Shown here: in pieces, positions 6,701 to 16,330 of the stretch
Layout: each line of letters starts with the position of its first letter
Position numbering within the stretch: position 1 is the first letter of the stretch
Source: a virus
Reading direction: 5' to 3' (one strand)
Virus record (IMG/VR): IMGVR_UViG_3300038441_001742
Span: 1 to 47,877 of that record
Length of the DNA stretch: 47,877 bases
Notes under the pieces: model-generated
Seen by the model: only the letters and a program-made list of their open reading frames with translations
Database searches by the model: none
Told to the model about the DNA's origin: nothing
Translations under genes and position numbers: made by a program

Positions 6701-8327
6701 GGCATTTCTCGAGGTCCAAGAACTCCGGCGTAAGAAAGAGGGCCTCCTGCGGTTGAAGGAATTGCAGGAAACTCACGGGGTAAATTTCTATCGTCCACAC
6801 GCGAAGCAGGACAAATTTCATTGCTCTCTCGCCAACGGCCGTTACCTTCGCACGGGCAACCGATTCGGTAAATCCGATAGTGGCGCAGCCGAAGACGTAG
6901 CTTGGCTCCGTGGCCAGCGCGAATGGTATAAATACGAATTTGACGTGCTTGACGGCAAACGCAACGTCGTTCGGCATCACGAAGGCGGTGAAAACCATCC
7001 TCTCGTTCGCCAGGGTATTCCGCAGCGTCCTGTAAAGGGCCTTCTACTCGTCGTCGACTGGGACAAAGCGAAAGAAATCCACACAAATCGCGAAGGAGCA
7101 TTCGAAACCTGGGGCAAGCTATTCAAACTTATTCCTCGTGACGCGGTCGAAAAAGTTGTTTTAACTCGCGGCTCTCATGTTGTTCAAATCTTCGTCAAAC
7201 GTGCCGATGGCATGGGCAGTTCGGTTCTTTATATCGACACGGTTGAATCTTACAAACATAACAAGATGGGTGCTGAATCGTCGGATTGGGACTTCATCCA
7301 CGTTGACGAGCCTTGCCCCAACTCCATGTGGAAAGCTCATTCACGTGGCCTAACGGACCGGAACGGCGCTTTCTGGTTCACCTGCACCCCGATCGACGAG
7401 ATGTGGATGAACGACGAATTTGTCCCCGACGGCCAGCATATCATTAAAGACGCCACCGACGGGCTTGAATTCATCAAGGACAACAACTCCTTCATTACCC
7501 GTTACATCATCACCGGTTCAATTGAGGATAACCCTCACATCGACGAAGCCGGCAAAGCCAACTTCAAGTCCAAACTCACACGTGAGGAAATCGAATGTCG
7601 GTTCCACGGCCTGCCGTTGGCTCTTGCTGGCATGGTTTACAAAGAATTCATTTATGACGTTCACGTATTGGCCGACGTGCCGCAAGGCTGGGACGACTAT
7701 TGGCTTCCCCCCAAAGACTACACAATCCGTGTGTTCTGGGACGTTCACGGAGCACGAGTTCCTCAGGCATTGTTGTTCTTCGCTACCGCACCCGATGGAA
7801 CAGCATTCGTTTATGACGAACTCTTCTGCGAGCCGCTTATCACCCCCAACTGCGGGTTGCTAAAACGCAAGACCGCTGGGCGTCACGTCGTCGACTATCT
7901 TGCCGATCCTCGGGCGTTTATTAAAAATCCCGTCACTGGCACCGCTGACATCGAAGAGGAGTGGATCGCGCATAATCTTTTCTTCCTTCCTGCGTCGAAA
8001 GACCTCACCCTCGGGGTCTCGAAGGTAAAAGAAAAACTCAACGAACGGCATTCCGTTACTCGGCTGCCTACCATCTACATTTCACCCCGCTGCGCCCGCA
8101 CGTTGTTCGAATTCACCCATTACGTCTACGATCTCAAAACCAACGAGCCTAAGGACGCCGACAACCACATGATGGAAAATCTCTATCGTGCGGTTCTCAA
8201 CGGGTTGCATTACGTCCCGATTCAACTTAATCAACCCTCTCGGCCGTATATCATACGCGATAACGTCGACGTCCTCCACACCACCGAATACCGCGATCGT
8301 CGTGACGTAACCTCTTTTCTCAAATGA
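6618..8327 (+). CDS. terL: terminase large subunit
   Basis: This is the ATP-driven motor that packages DNA into the prohead and cuts it. The 569-residue protein has an N-terminal ATPase with Walker A GNRFGKSDS (residues 80-88) and Walker B IHVDEP (about 227-232), then a coupling segment, and a C-terminal nuclease-like domain starting near IRVFWDVHGAR (about 373), with acidic residues later (YLADPRAF, KDADNHMMENLYRAV). Length and order are normal for the family. The GTG at 6618 is the longest start. A GTG at 6687 would give 546 residues and leave the preceding zinc-ribbon frame nearly free. It overlaps the portal gene by ATGA. Confidence 0.9.
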   Translation: MNPATNQFEPTDNSAPTAEVGTSVFDVEAFLEVQELRRKKEGLLRLKELQETHGVNFYRPHAKQDKFHCSLANGRYLRTGNRFGKSDSGAAEDVAWLRGQREWYKYEFDVLDGKRNVVRHHEGGENHPLVRQGIPQRPVKGLLLVVDWDKAKEIHTNREGAFETWGKLFKLIPRDAVEKVVLTRGSHVVQIFVKRADGMGSSVLYIDTVESYKHNKMGAESSDWDFIHVDEPCPNSMWKAHSRGLTDRNGAFWFTCTPIDEMWMNDEFVPDGQHIIKDATDGLEFIKDNNSFITRYIITGSIEDNPHIDEAGKANFKSKLTREEIECRFHGLPLALAGMVYKEFIYDVHVLADVPQGWDDYWLPPKDYTIRVFWDVHGARVPQALLFFATAPDGTAFVYDELFCEPLITPNCGLLKRKTAGRHVVDYLADPRAFIKNPVTGTADIEEEWIAHNLFFLPASKDLTLGVSKVKEKLNERHSVTRLPTIYISPRCARTLFEFTHYVYDLKTNEPKDADNHMMENLYRAVLNGLHYVPIQLNQPSRPYIIRDNVDVLHTTEYRDRRDVTSFLK

Positions 8328-10201
8328 CCTCTGACGTCCTTGATTTCCTTTCAAAGGAACAACTCACACCCGAACACGAAGCCTTGCTCTCGCATTGCAA
8401 GGCACTCGTGCGTCGCTCTCGTGGCGACATGAGCAAAAAATATTCCGACTGGGATGTTCAAGACCTCGTCTACCGGGGCATTCGCTGCCTCGACCGCGAC
8501 GACATCAAAGCGGCGCAACAAGGCAAGCCGGTGAAGATGATCACCCCGAACACTTTTGCTCAGTGTCAAACCTTTATTTCGTTCCTTTTCCTCACGTTCA
8601 TGCAGAACCGGACATTCTTCGAGGTCGTTCCTACGGGCCGCGAAGACCACGGCACGAAGCACATGGACGTCGAGACGATGCTGCAATACGACCTTCGTCA
8701 AGCTAACTGGGCGGGCGTTCTTTATCAAAAACTTCTTGATACTTCACGGTTTGGTCTCGGTGTAACCGAGTGTATGTGGACTCGCGATGTCACACGTGCT
8801 TACGTGCCGTTAGCTGGCTCCAACCTCGTTATTCCATCCCCTGTCCAGCAAATGGAGTGGCAAGACTTCGTGAAGTTTGAAGGCAACCGAGTCCAGCCGA
8901 TCTCTCCTTATCGGTTCTTCCCTGACACCACGTTTCCGATGACTGAATTCCAACGTGGTGAATTCTGCGCAACCGAAGAAGAATTCACCATTGGTTCTCT
9001 TAAGCAACTCGAGTCCGTCGGCGAAGTCCATGGTATTCAATACGTGCCGCCGCTTCCTCGTAATTGGGCCAAAATGCGTGGCGCAGAGACACGAACCGTG
9101 CTTGACTTCTCTCAACGTTCCGTGATTAGTCAATCTTGTGGTCAATCGCAGGGCTCCGCTATCGTTACTAAGATGAAAGTCCGCATTGTGCCGAAGGACT
9201 TTAAACTCGACGGGGAAGGCAAGAAGACCCTTGGCCCGGAAGAGTTCCCGATCATGTATGTCATCTGGTACGCGAACGATTCCCGTATTATCCGTGCGGA
9301 ACCTGCTTACGCGTGGCATGATATGTTTGACCAGACGGTGAGTCAGTTCTCCCCTGACATGCACCACACGCTTAACCTTGGCCTCGCCGACCTCATTTAT
9401 CGTCTACAAGAGGTTATCTCGTGGCTTTATAATTCTCGCATCACCGACGTCCGCCGTGTTATGCGTGGCCGCAACCTCATTAATCCGATGCTCGTGGATA
9501 TGAAGTCCTACGACTCCGAAGGAGACATTTACATGCGCAGCGGGGTTAACGGCGCCATGATGGACCGCGCCATTATGCCCCTCAACCCTAACGAAGTCAC
9601 TTCTGGTCACGTGAACGACGCTCAAGTGCTTTCGCAGGTGATGGAAGTTGTCACCGGCATCAACGGCAACGCAATGGGACAATACTCCTCCGGACGTCGT
9701 TCTGCTCGACAAACTGAAGTCGTCACCTCGGGCTCCGCTGGCCGTATGCGTATGCATGGGCAGCTCATCTTCAACGAAGGCCTCGCCCCCTTAGCAATGA
9801 TGATGACTTCGAACTCTCGCCAACAGCTGCCCGAGGACCGTTTTAATCTCGTCATTGGCACCGCCGCGCAACAAGATCCTCGCCGTTACCTCGCCTTCAA
9901 GGGCACTCCGGAAGAAGTCATCTGCAACGCGGACTACTTCACTTTCGACGGCACTTTACAGTCCGAAAAAGGCTATCTTGCACAAGCACTTCAAGAACTG
10001 TTCGGCCAAGTCCTCGCAAACCCCGCCGCCGCTATGCAACTCGACGTCGATCCTCGCGTTATGTTGTCCGAGATCATGAATCTCCGGGGAGCAGGCGACG
10101 TCTCCCGGTTTTCGTTAGCCCAGAACGTCGCACGTGGCGCTCCTCCTCTTATGCCTCCGATGCCCGAACCTCAACCTTCTCCTTCAAATGTCGCAGCCTA
10201 A
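8324..10201 (+). CDS. portal protein
   Basis: This 625-residue protein follows the large terminase by a four-base overlap, the standard position of the portal, the ring at the capsid vertex through which DNA enters and leaves. The N-terminal part (NTFAQCQTFISFLFLTFMQN) and the long central helix region (ADLIYRLQEVISWLYNSRIT, then TDVRRVMRGRNLINP) are typical of podovirus-type portals, as is the later QTEVVTSGSAGRMRMHGQL stretch. The C-terminus is Pro-rich. The length agrees with other large podovirus portals. No oddity was seen. Confidence 0.8.
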   Translation: MTSDVLDFLSKEQLTPEHEALLSHCKALVRRSRGDMSKKYSDWDVQDLVYRGIRCLDRDDIKAAQQGKPVKMITPNTFAQCQTFISFLFLTFMQNRTFFEVVPTGREDHGTKHMDVETMLQYDLRQANWAGVLYQKLLDTSRFGLGVTECMWTRDVTRAYVPLAGSNLVIPSPVQQMEWQDFVKFEGNRVQPISPYRFFPDTTFPMTEFQRGEFCATEEEFTIGSLKQLESVGEVHGIQYVPPLPRNWAKMRGAETRTVLDFSQRSVISQSCGQSQGSAIVTKMKVRIVPKDFKLDGEGKKTLGPEEFPIMYVIWYANDSRIIRAEPAYAWHDMFDQTVSQFSPDMHHTLNLGLADLIYRLQEVISWLYNSRITDVRRVMRGRNLINPMLVDMKSYDSEGDIYMRSGVNGAMMDRAIMPLNPNEVTSGHVNDAQVLSQVMEVVTGINGNAMGQYSSGRRSARQTEVVTSGSAGRMRMHGQLIFNEGLAPLAMMMTSNSRQQLPEDRFNLVIGTAAQQDPRRYLAFKGTPEEVICNADYFTFDGTLQSEKGYLAQALQELFGQVLANPAAAMQLDVDPRVMLSEIMNLRGAGDVSRFSLAQNVARGAPPLMPPMPEPQPSPSNVAA

Positions 10202-10508
10202 AGAACTTAATCCTGACGTCGAGCGGTTGCCGAAGCTCAAATTGCACCTTGCTGCCCTTGAAGCATTCATCGACTCCCCTGCTCACGAAGGCTACCTCGA
10301 AGGTTGCAAAACGGAAATCGCTCAGGTCGAATATGAAATCGCCTCGTTCGAGCCTTGCAACCAGGACCAATTTCTCGAACTTGCAAAACTTTACGGAATG
10401 CGAAGAGCACTTCTTCCGCTTCCTAACCGATTTCAGGACGCCCGCGACATCCTGAAAAGCCGCATCGACGAAGTCGAGCAGCACATCAAATCGTCCGGAA
10501 ACCAATAA
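10188..10508 (+). CDS. hypothetical protein between portal and scaffold (106 aa)
   Basis: A 106-residue, charged, mostly helical protein (KLKLHLAALEAFIDSPAH ... DILKSRIDEVEQHIKSSGNQ) with two cysteines near the middle. It begins with an ATG that overlaps the last codons of the portal by 14 bp. The longer 10134 start lies inside the portal frame with a leucine-rich, unlikely N-terminus and was rejected. Small helical proteins at this spot are common and sometimes aid assembly, but no family is recognised. Confidence 0.7.
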   Translation: MSQPKELNPDVERLPKLKLHLAALEAFIDSPAHEGYLEGCKTEIAQVEYEIASFEPCNQDQFLELAKLYGMRRALLPLPNRFQDARDILKSRIDEVEQHIKSSGNQ

Positions 10509-10513
10509 CTAAA

Positions 10514-11305
10514 ATGAAACGAAAATTCTCAGTATTGTTTGGCGCCTTTGAGTCGCCGATGTTCATGTTCGACGAAGACGGCAACCCCGGCGGTAACGAC
10601 GTTCCTCCTGTTGAGGGCAATTCCGGCGGTGACCAGAATCCTTCCCCTCAACCGGCCCAAACTGGGCCTACTTTTGATCCTCGGGCCATCGCGACGGAAC
10701 TCCATTCTGTCTTTCAGCAGAATCAACCCCAGCGTCCGCCTACCGAGGCCGAGATCGCACAGGCCCGCAAGGACCTTCGTGTATTCGAAATCTCCGACGA
10801 ATGGGTCACTCGTTTCAACAACGCGGATACCCAAAAACAAGCGTTTGAACAGCTTCGCGATGGACTCATGGCCCAGTTCGCCACGTATACCGACCGTTTC
10901 GTTTCCGAACGTGACGCAGCGATCTTGGAGCGCATGTCTCCGTTTGAGCAGCACTTCGCCCAACAGCAAAACGAAGCTCTCATGACCCGTATGAATACCG
11001 CACATCCGGGGCTCGACAAACTGCGCCCGATCGTTGACAAGGTCATTGCGCATTTCCAGACTTCCAACGCCCGCTTTCCCGACGAGAAAAGCCTTTTCAA
11101 CGCTGTTGTCCAGCACGTTGAACAGGTCGTCGGAATCACCCAACCTGGATTTAAGCTGAGTGCAGGCTCAGCGAACCCACATCAACCTGCGCAAAACCAA
11201 CCCGGCTCTTTGCCGCGTGGAGCCTCTGGCTCTCGTGGTGGAGGCGCTCGGACGCCAGCCCCAGCCAACGGCGGAAGCCGTGTCGCTGCGTTGCTTGACG
11301 CCTAG
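10514..11305 (+). CDS. scaffolding protein candidate
   Basis: The gene lies directly before the major capsid gene. The 263-residue product has a low-complexity acidic/Pro/Asn-rich N-terminus, a long Gln/Glu/Arg-rich helical middle (TEAEIAQARKDLRVFEISDE, then ERMSPFEQHFAQQQNEALMT) and a Gly/Pro-rich tail. This is the usual appearance of phage scaffolding proteins, which organise capsid assembly and leave before packaging. No protease motif was seen. The start (ATG in an A-rich leader) has no ribosome binding site. A palindrome copy lies at 10654-10668. Confidence 0.65.
   Translation: MKRKFSVLFGAFESPMFMFDEDGNPGGNDVPPVEGNSGGDQNPSPQPAQTGPTFDPRAIATELHSVFQQNQPQRPPTEAEIAQARKDLRVFEISDEWVTRFNNADTQKQAFEQLRDGLMAQFATYTDRFVSERDAAILERMSPFEQHFAQQQNEALMTRMNTAHPGLDKLRPIVDKVIAHFQTSNARFPDEKSLFNAVVQHVEQVVGITQPGFKLSAGSANPHQPAQNQPGSLPRGASGSRGGGARTPAPANGGSRVAALLDA
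10654..10668. repeat. GGCCCA-N3-TGGGCC palindrome 2
   Basis: Perfect copy (spacer AAC) inside the scaffold gene, encoding AQTGP. Confidence 0.85.
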
Positions 11306-11341
11306 GCCCTCCGAAGCGGAGCCAAAACCTAACCAAAACAT

Positions 11342-12745
11342 ATGCCACTAGGACTTGAATCGAGCGAACAACTCGATAACTTCTGGAGCCAGAACAGCCG
11401 GCGTAGGGTCTTCTACTCCTACCCGAACGGCACGGCTCCGCTCACGGGATTCCTATCCCTCGCAGACCCTGACAACACCAGCCATCCGCAATACGGATGG
11501 AACGAAGAGCGCTGGATTCAGCGCCGGACGGTGACCATCACTGGTCCAACTGCCAACAACGTGTTCTATACCGCCGGCGGCGCTGAATCCAGCGGCAACA
11601 CGTTCACTCCAACCGCGGGAACCACTTACCGCATGTATGTCTACGACGCGGATCAGTTCCAACTCGACGACATGGTTAAGGTCCACAACCTTAACATTGC
11701 GGCGACTTCCGTTCGTACGGAAATCTCCGGTCTCGTGGTTACCAAGGGGGAAACCGTCGGCACCGGCGACTACATCGAAATTAAAGTCATCGCGAGTGCG
11801 GAAGGAGCTGTTACCAATAACTCCGCCACGCTCACGGTCGGACTTCCTGTCGTCCACGCTGGTTCGGCCTTCGCTGAAGGCTCTCGTTCGCGCACGGGCC
11901 GCTATCGGTTCCCGTCGGAAATCTTTAACTACACGCAGATTTTCAAAACTGCGTGGGAGATGACCGGCACGGCGCTGAAGGAGCCCACTAAGTACGACAA
12001 AACCGGCGACTACAAAAACCAACTCAAGAAGAACGGCATCGACCACCTTGCCGGTATGGAATGGGCGTTTTTGTTCGGCGACCGACGGACGGAAGCCGTC
12101 GAAGACCCCGACACCGGTTCTACCGTTCGTCGTGGCTACGTCGGTGGCGCCCTGTGGTTCCTCAAACAGTGGGAAAAAGGTTCCGTTGGCAACGGCGGCG
12201 CCTTCGACTACCGCGAAAACGCTACGGATGTCACCGCCCAAACCGACTACCGGGCGTATCCCGACAAACGCATCATTCGCCTTGGTTCGACGTCGATCTC
12301 CAAGGACGACTTCGAGGCCATTGAAGCGTTGCCGTTCGAGCGCACGAACTCCACCGAGTTCTGCAAACTCTGCCTCTGCGGCCCTGGCTACATTGGCAAA
12401 GTCAACGCACGGTATGGCAAGGACGTCCAAGTTACTCAGCTCCGTGGGGAGCAATACGAGGGCTGGGACTTCAAGATGACGAAGCGGACTTCGTTGACCG
12501 GCGACGTGTATTACAAAATGCATCCGTTGTTCAATAATCCCGAAATGCGCAACAGCGCGTTCTATATCGACCTCGGGTATATCAAATACCGGCCGATGGA
12601 GGACCGTGACACGGACATCATGCCGCTTATTCAGCTGCCTGATGCAGATAAACGCAAGGACCAATACCTCACCGAGGCCGGCCTTGAGTTCCCGTATCCC
12701 GAAGCGCACATGTTCGTCGGCGACCTGGGCAGCATCAGCCTGTAA
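11342..12745 (+). CDS. major capsid protein, SU10/DUF5309-like
   Basis: The 467-residue protein has the hallmarks of the SU10-type (DUF5309) HK97-fold capsid family: EIFNYTQIFKTAWEMTGTAL (about 197-216), then a segment ending in a helix that reads GMEWAFLFGDR, and a C-terminal region with an axial-domain-like DLGYIKYRPMEDRDTDIMP. An early stretch (VTITGPTANN, then GTTYRMYVYDADQF) may be an added beta domain. It lies between scaffold and decoration-like genes. The ATG at 11342 follows an A-rich leader without a Shine-Dalgarno sequence, although this should be one of the best expressed genes. A 442-codon antisense frame across it is a shadow. Confidence 0.8.
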   Translation: MPLGLESSEQLDNFWSQNSRRRVFYSYPNGTAPLTGFLSLADPDNTSHPQYGWNEERWIQRRTVTITGPTANNVFYTAGGAESSGNTFTPTAGTTYRMYVYDADQFQLDDMVKVHNLNIAATSVRTEISGLVVTKGETVGTGDYIEIKVIASAEGAVTNNSATLTVGLPVVHAGSAFAEGSRSRTGRYRFPSEIFNYTQIFKTAWEMTGTALKEPTKYDKTGDYKNQLKKNGIDHLAGMEWAFLFGDRRTEAVEDPDTGSTVRRGYVGGALWFLKQWEKGSVGNGGAFDYRENATDVTAQTDYRAYPDKRIIRLGSTSISKDDFEAIEALPFERTNSTEFCKLCLCGPGYIGKVNARYGKDVQVTQLRGEQYEGWDFKMTKRTSLTGDVYYKMHPLFNNPEMRNSAFYIDLGYIKYRPMEDRDTDIMPLIQLPDADKRKDQYLTEAGLEFPYPEAHMFVGDLGSISL

Positions 12746-12750
12746 CCACC

Positions 12751-13107
12751 ATGAGTGCACTCGCAACAACCGCGGTGTCACTCTATCCGGACAATCCTTC
12801 TTCCGAGTTCTATCCTCGGGGGAAGGACGACCGGACGGTGATCTGCCGTCGTCTCAAGCTTGTCCTAACCGGCCAAGGAACTGCCGCTAATCCTATCACA
12901 GCGGCGGCCCTCGGTGTCGACAAACTCCTTCGCGTCTCGAACCTCGTGGACGCTTCCAACAACAAGGGCTATCCTGCTGCCGTTGATCCAGTGAACAACA
13001 TTGTTCTCCTCTTCGACGGTGCTGCGGCCCCGGCTCCGGTGGACGTTACCGCCGCGGCCACCTACATCCTCGTCGAGGGCACGGCAATCAGCCGTGGTCC
13101 GGCATAA
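12751..13107 (+). CDS. small capsid-associated protein candidate (118 aa)
   Basis: This 118-residue protein is rich in Ala, Val, Asp and Pro. It has short beta-strand-like segments and no membrane or signal sequence. It follows the capsid gene by five bases. A small beta-rich protein at this place is often a capsid decoration or head-stabilising protein, but no family is recognised. The N-terminal LYPDNPSSEFYPRGKDDRT and the Ala-rich C-terminus give no further clue. Confidence 0.6.
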   Translation: MSALATTAVSLYPDNPSSEFYPRGKDDRTVICRRLKLVLTGQGTAANPITAAALGVDKLLRVSNLVDASNNKGYPAAVDPVNNIVLLFDGAAAPAPVDVTAAATYILVEGTAISRGPA

Positions 13108-13126
13108 CAACAAACCACAAAATCCT

Positions 13127-13324
13127 ATGTCCAAGAACATGATTGGTGAGTCGGTCTCCGACAAAACCTTCAACACGCCTAGCGGTTTCAACCGGGAGAA
13201 ATTCTTCGGCACCACCGCCAAGGACCAAGCCGACAACATTACCGGCACCAACGAACAGAAAGCCTTCCGCGGCAAGAACGCGAAACCCAAGGGGCCGTTT
13301 GGCACCCAGGGTCAGGAGTTCTAA
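13127..13324 (+). CDS. hypothetical small basic protein (65 aa)
   Basis: These 65 residues are rich in Lys, Gly, Asn and Thr and are probably largely disordered (NMIGESVSDKTFNTPSGFNR ... KGPFGTQGQEF). The ATG at 13127 is taken because the longer frame from 13001 runs through the end of the preceding gene. The position among head genes suggests a minor structural or assembly peptide. Confidence 0.6.
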   Translation: MSKNMIGESVSDKTFNTPSGFNREKFFGTTAKDQADNITGTNEQKAFRGKNAKPKGPFGTQGQEF

Positions 13325-13349
13325 GTAGTTTCGTCAAATTCTCCTTCTC

Positions 13350-14078
13350 GTGAACCTTCTCGAAATCAAAACAGACGCGGCTAGTTATCTTGGCGTTACG
13401 GTGGCTGACCTCACCCAAAACAGTCAAGACCTCTGGCTGTCGGCTGCGAATCGTGCCCGACGCAATGCTGAACAGTTATACAACTTTGAATTCAGTCGTG
13501 CGTTGGTTGAACTTGAAGTCGATGGAGTCACGGGAGGGAGCCTTGACGATGCAACTTATTACGGCGACGATGATTCGGCATTAGTCAAGTCGATCATCGA
13601 AGTTGGATTGTTTGACGAAAATGGCAACCTGAGGCCGATCGACTGGACCACAGTTGCCGCGTCTCTCGAATGGCAGCGGATGCAGAAACCAGGTTTCTTG
13701 CCTCGGTATCCTACCGATGGACAAGCCATTGCGGGGTTGTGCGGTTCACAACGCGTCACCTTTGCTAATCGCAATGTCTACCTCGTGCCTAAACAGGCCG
13801 ATTTTACCTTGACCCTGGGCTTAGAGGTTTATACTTTTGCTGCTGACTGGGCCGCAGCTGACCTTGATCCTACGCCAGTTGAAGATACATGGACCACCCA
13901 AGGGGCAGAATACCTACTTTGGGCAACTGTTTGTTCCCTCAACGTGCACTTCCAGCAATTCGTTCCCCGCACTGAAGGCAACCTGCCTCCTCCTACAGAC
14001 CTCCGAGACGCTGGCCTACAAACTTTACTTAATTGGGACATTATGTCGTTTGAACAATTCCGTCGGCACAACTCATGA
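13350..14078 (+). CDS. head-tail connector candidate (242 aa)
   Basis: A 242-residue protein with a GTG start. The N-terminus resembles phage connector/adaptor proteins: a helix pair MNLLEIKTDAASYLGVTVAD, then QDLWLSAANRARRNAEQLY, before a beta-rich middle and a C-terminus with PPTDLRDAGLQTLLNWD. Podoviruses carry a gp6- or tail-tubular-A-like adaptor at this place, attaching below the portal. Its last codons overlap the next start by ATGA. Assignment is by order and general look, not a firm motif. Confidence 0.55.
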   Translation: MNLLEIKTDAASYLGVTVADLTQNSQDLWLSAANRARRNAEQLYNFEFSRALVELEVDGVTGGSLDDATYYGDDDSALVKSIIEVGLFDENGNLRPIDWTTVAASLEWQRMQKPGFLPRYPTDGQAIAGLCGSQRVTFANRNVYLVPKQADFTLTLGLEVYTFAADWAAADLDPTPVEDTWTTQGAEYLLWATVCSLNVHFQQFVPRTEGNLPPPTDLRDAGLQTLLNWDIMSFEQFRRHNS

Positions 14079-15283
14079 AGAACCGTGGACCATTACTCGA
14101 AGGACTAGCGAGAGGAATCGCCTCGGTTATTCCGGAGCGCTTTCTCGCGTCGGTTAAAATCAACCGCACTAGCCAAGGAGTTCCTAACGGAACCGAAGCC
14201 GACTCCACTTCGACTACGGTTCTCGAATCTCAGGTTAGCATTGCCACTCGTAACGAGGATCGAAAAGAAAACGTCGAACGAGATGCTGCAACTCCGTGGC
14301 CGCCATTGTCCGGCCAGGAGTACGATCGGCAACTTAACGTCGGCATTCCCTACGAGGAAACGATTGAGCTCGCTCCTGGTCCCATTGGCGATCCGGCAAA
14401 GGAAATCACCCCGCTTAATGATAAGCTTTCCCTCGTTCGCTCATTCGATACTTCACTGATCAGCGACGTTCTTGACGCCATTCTCATCCAAGGGTATTCT
14501 CCAGATCGAGTTTCGCTTCCTGATAAACTCGTTGCGGCGGAGACAATCTACAGCACGGAAACCGCCTATGGCATCGGTATCGGGGGAGGCAAAAATCGAC
14601 GGGCTGAAAGTTCCGTGTCGGCGTCGATCATGCCAGACCTGGCTTACACCGTCGAACATGGGTATTCTGGCCCTGTCGATGGCACTATTCACTTGTTTTA
14701 TTTGCCAATTGGTGGTGTGACGAAGTCCGCGATTCTCGACAAAATTGGCGGCACCGTTGCCGTGTGGCCAAATATTAAATTGATTTCACAGCGGTTAATC
14801 CTTACCGGACGTGCAAAAAGCCTTTCTACATCGATTCAAAATTCCGCGTCATCCTGGGGCACAGACAAGTCGACTCGCGTTTCCGTTACCGTTCGCGCGG
14901 TGAACCTTCCCCCTACGCTTCACGATACCATCCTCATCGACGACGAAGAAGAAGTCGAAGTTGAAACTGTTGGGGTCGATCCAACAGCGGAGCAAACGTA
15001 TAACGAATCCGGATGGGTGTTCACCGAAGGCAGCGTTGGTCCTCCGCCGGTGGCCGGACAATGGAACTGGGTTGACGAAGATCCAGTTACCGTCGAAGTC
15101 ACTAATCCTCTATTCGCCGAACTAACTGTGGCTGCGAACGTCTCTGCGTCATCTATTGCAGCAACCGAATTTATCTCCTTCCCTGTTGGCACTTATCTCG
15201 TAGACGTAAATGTCAGCCTCTACGGCTATGGATATATGCAGGTTTACGCGAAAACCGTCGACATCACTGAGGACTACGTTTAA
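14075..15283 (+). CDS. structural protein of unknown role (402 aa)
   Basis: The 402-residue protein is mostly beta-strand-like with acidic patches (DDEEEVEVETV at about 290). It has no signal peptide or membrane segment. It starts inside the end of the connector candidate and ends three bases before the next gene, so it belongs to the same virion operon. A stub, tail-tubular or vertex protein would fit, but no family motif was recognised. The middle (IMPDLAYTVEHGYSGPVDGT, then IHLFYLPIGG) is the most distinctive part for a search. Confidence 0.6.
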   Translation: MKNRGPLLEGLARGIASVIPERFLASVKINRTSQGVPNGTEADSTSTTVLESQVSIATRNEDRKENVERDAATPWPPLSGQEYDRQLNVGIPYEETIELAPGPIGDPAKEITPLNDKLSLVRSFDTSLISDVLDAILIQGYSPDRVSLPDKLVAAETIYSTETAYGIGIGGGKNRRAESSVSASIMPDLAYTVEHGYSGPVDGTIHLFYLPIGGVTKSAILDKIGGTVAVWPNIKLISQRLILTGRAKSLSTSIQNSASSWGTDKSTRVSVTVRAVNLPPTLHDTILIDDEEEVEVETVGVDPTAEQTYNESGWVFTEGSVGPPPVAGQWNWVDEDPVTVEVTNPLFAELTVAANVSASSIAATEFISFPVGTYLVDVNVSLYGYGYMQVYAKTVDITEDYV

Positions 15284-15286
15284 TTT

Positions 15287-15748
15287 ATGTTCGGTAGCGA
15301 AGAACGAAAAGCGAAGCGTGCTGAAAAGGAGTTCGCTAAAGGTATGGACTACCTCGCCCGTGGGCGTGCTGATCTTGCACAGACGCGTTTCCAACGGGCA
15401 GAGAAACTCGGGCTTGACGTTAAGGCGCAAATGCGGGAGGTTGCAAGCCGCGACTTGGAAACTTTTAAACAGCGCATCGAACGCAAAAAAAGCAGCGCGG
15501 TAGATGACCCGCAGGTCATGGCTCCAATGAAAAACAACGCAGCAAGGTCTGTCTTCGACTCCCGCGAACGCATGTACCCTTCGGATGAGGCAACCGTTGG
15601 CGAAGGAACAACCTCTCGCAAAAGCGAAATTCCTGAAGAAATGCAGACGGAACGAGGACCACAGTCCGGCGAGAATCGCTACGAAGAGTTGCAATTGTGC
15701 GACGGTAGCGTTCGAGCGTTTGCCATTAAGTCGGGCTTCACGGGCTAA
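15287..15748 (+). CDS. hypothetical helical protein (153 aa)
   Basis: The 153-residue protein begins with a charged helical repeat resembling a single tetratricopeptide-like unit (KEFAKGMDYLARGRADLAQT, then RFQRAEKLGLD), continues as a Lys/Arg/Glu-rich region and ends in a Glu-rich tail. It may be disordered outside the first 60 residues. It sits in the minor structural region. No family recognised. Confidence 0.6.
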   Translation: MFGSEERKAKRAEKEFAKGMDYLARGRADLAQTRFQRAEKLGLDVKAQMREVASRDLETFKQRIERKKSSAVDDPQVMAPMKNNAARSVFDSRERMYPSDEATVGEGTTSRKSEIPEEMQTERGPQSGENRYEELQLCDGSVRAFAIKSGFTG

Positions 15749-15751
15749 GTT

Positions 15752-16330
15752 ATGGCAATTTTGTCTGCCGTTCCCGTTGGAAGCGAAATCTCTGCTTGTT
15801 GCTGCGACCATTGCGTTGTAGAAGAAGACCCAAGTGAATATCCAAACACATTCGAGATCACCGAAGAAGAGTTTAACGATTATTACAACGGTGGCATTTG
15901 GGCTATCACCGGCGACGGAGACTATGGCGAGTCGTTACCGGATGGACGCTATCTAACCGCAAGCGGTTCTGGCTCAGACAACATTGAAACAAGCGGTTGC
16001 GAGCAACTTGCTGGTTCTTATTTTCCTGTTAGTGGTGAACAGGTACTCGAGGTCGGCGAAGACCCAGTGCCTATTGCCTATGATGAACCTTACGGCATTA
16101 CTCTCACGTTATATAAATTCGAGGACCAATTCTTTGCTCAATTCACCGCGTATATTCAGCAAGCGGATACGGACCCAGCGAGTACAACAGGCTATCCGCC
16201 AACGATTTCGTTAAGTGTCGATGGCCACACTCTCACTGGCTACGGCCATTGGAGTCCAGATTGGGCAGTGGAAACCGGCTATTCCAATACTACTTCCGTC
16301 ACCCTCACCGCAACATTTACTCCAACATGA
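15752..16330 (+). CDS. hypothetical protein with N-terminal cysteine cluster (192 aa)
   Basis: The 192 residues include a short N-terminal cluster ACCCDHCVVEE (four cysteines within about 7 residues) followed by an acidic, Tyr/Gly/Thr-rich, beta-strand-like domain ending in TNTTSVTLTATFTPT-like strands. The cysteine cluster could bind a metal. The rest suggests a small surface-exposed virion domain. It overlaps the next gene by four bases. No family recognised. Confidence 0.6.
   Translation: MAILSAVPVGSEISACCCDHCVVEEDPSEYPNTFEITEEEFNDYYNGGIWAITGDGDYGESLPDGRYLTASGSGSDNIETSGCEQLAGSYFPVSGEQVLEVGEDPVPIAYDEPYGITLTLYKFEDQFFAQFTAYIQQADTDPASTTGYPPTISLSVDGHTLTGYGHWSPDWAVETGYSNTTSVTLTATFTPT

Noticed and set aside
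11453-12781. 442-codon antisense frame across the capsid gene
   Set aside because: It is a long shadow produced by the codon bias of the capsid gene; no domain is recognisable and the opposite strand clearly encodes the capsid protein.
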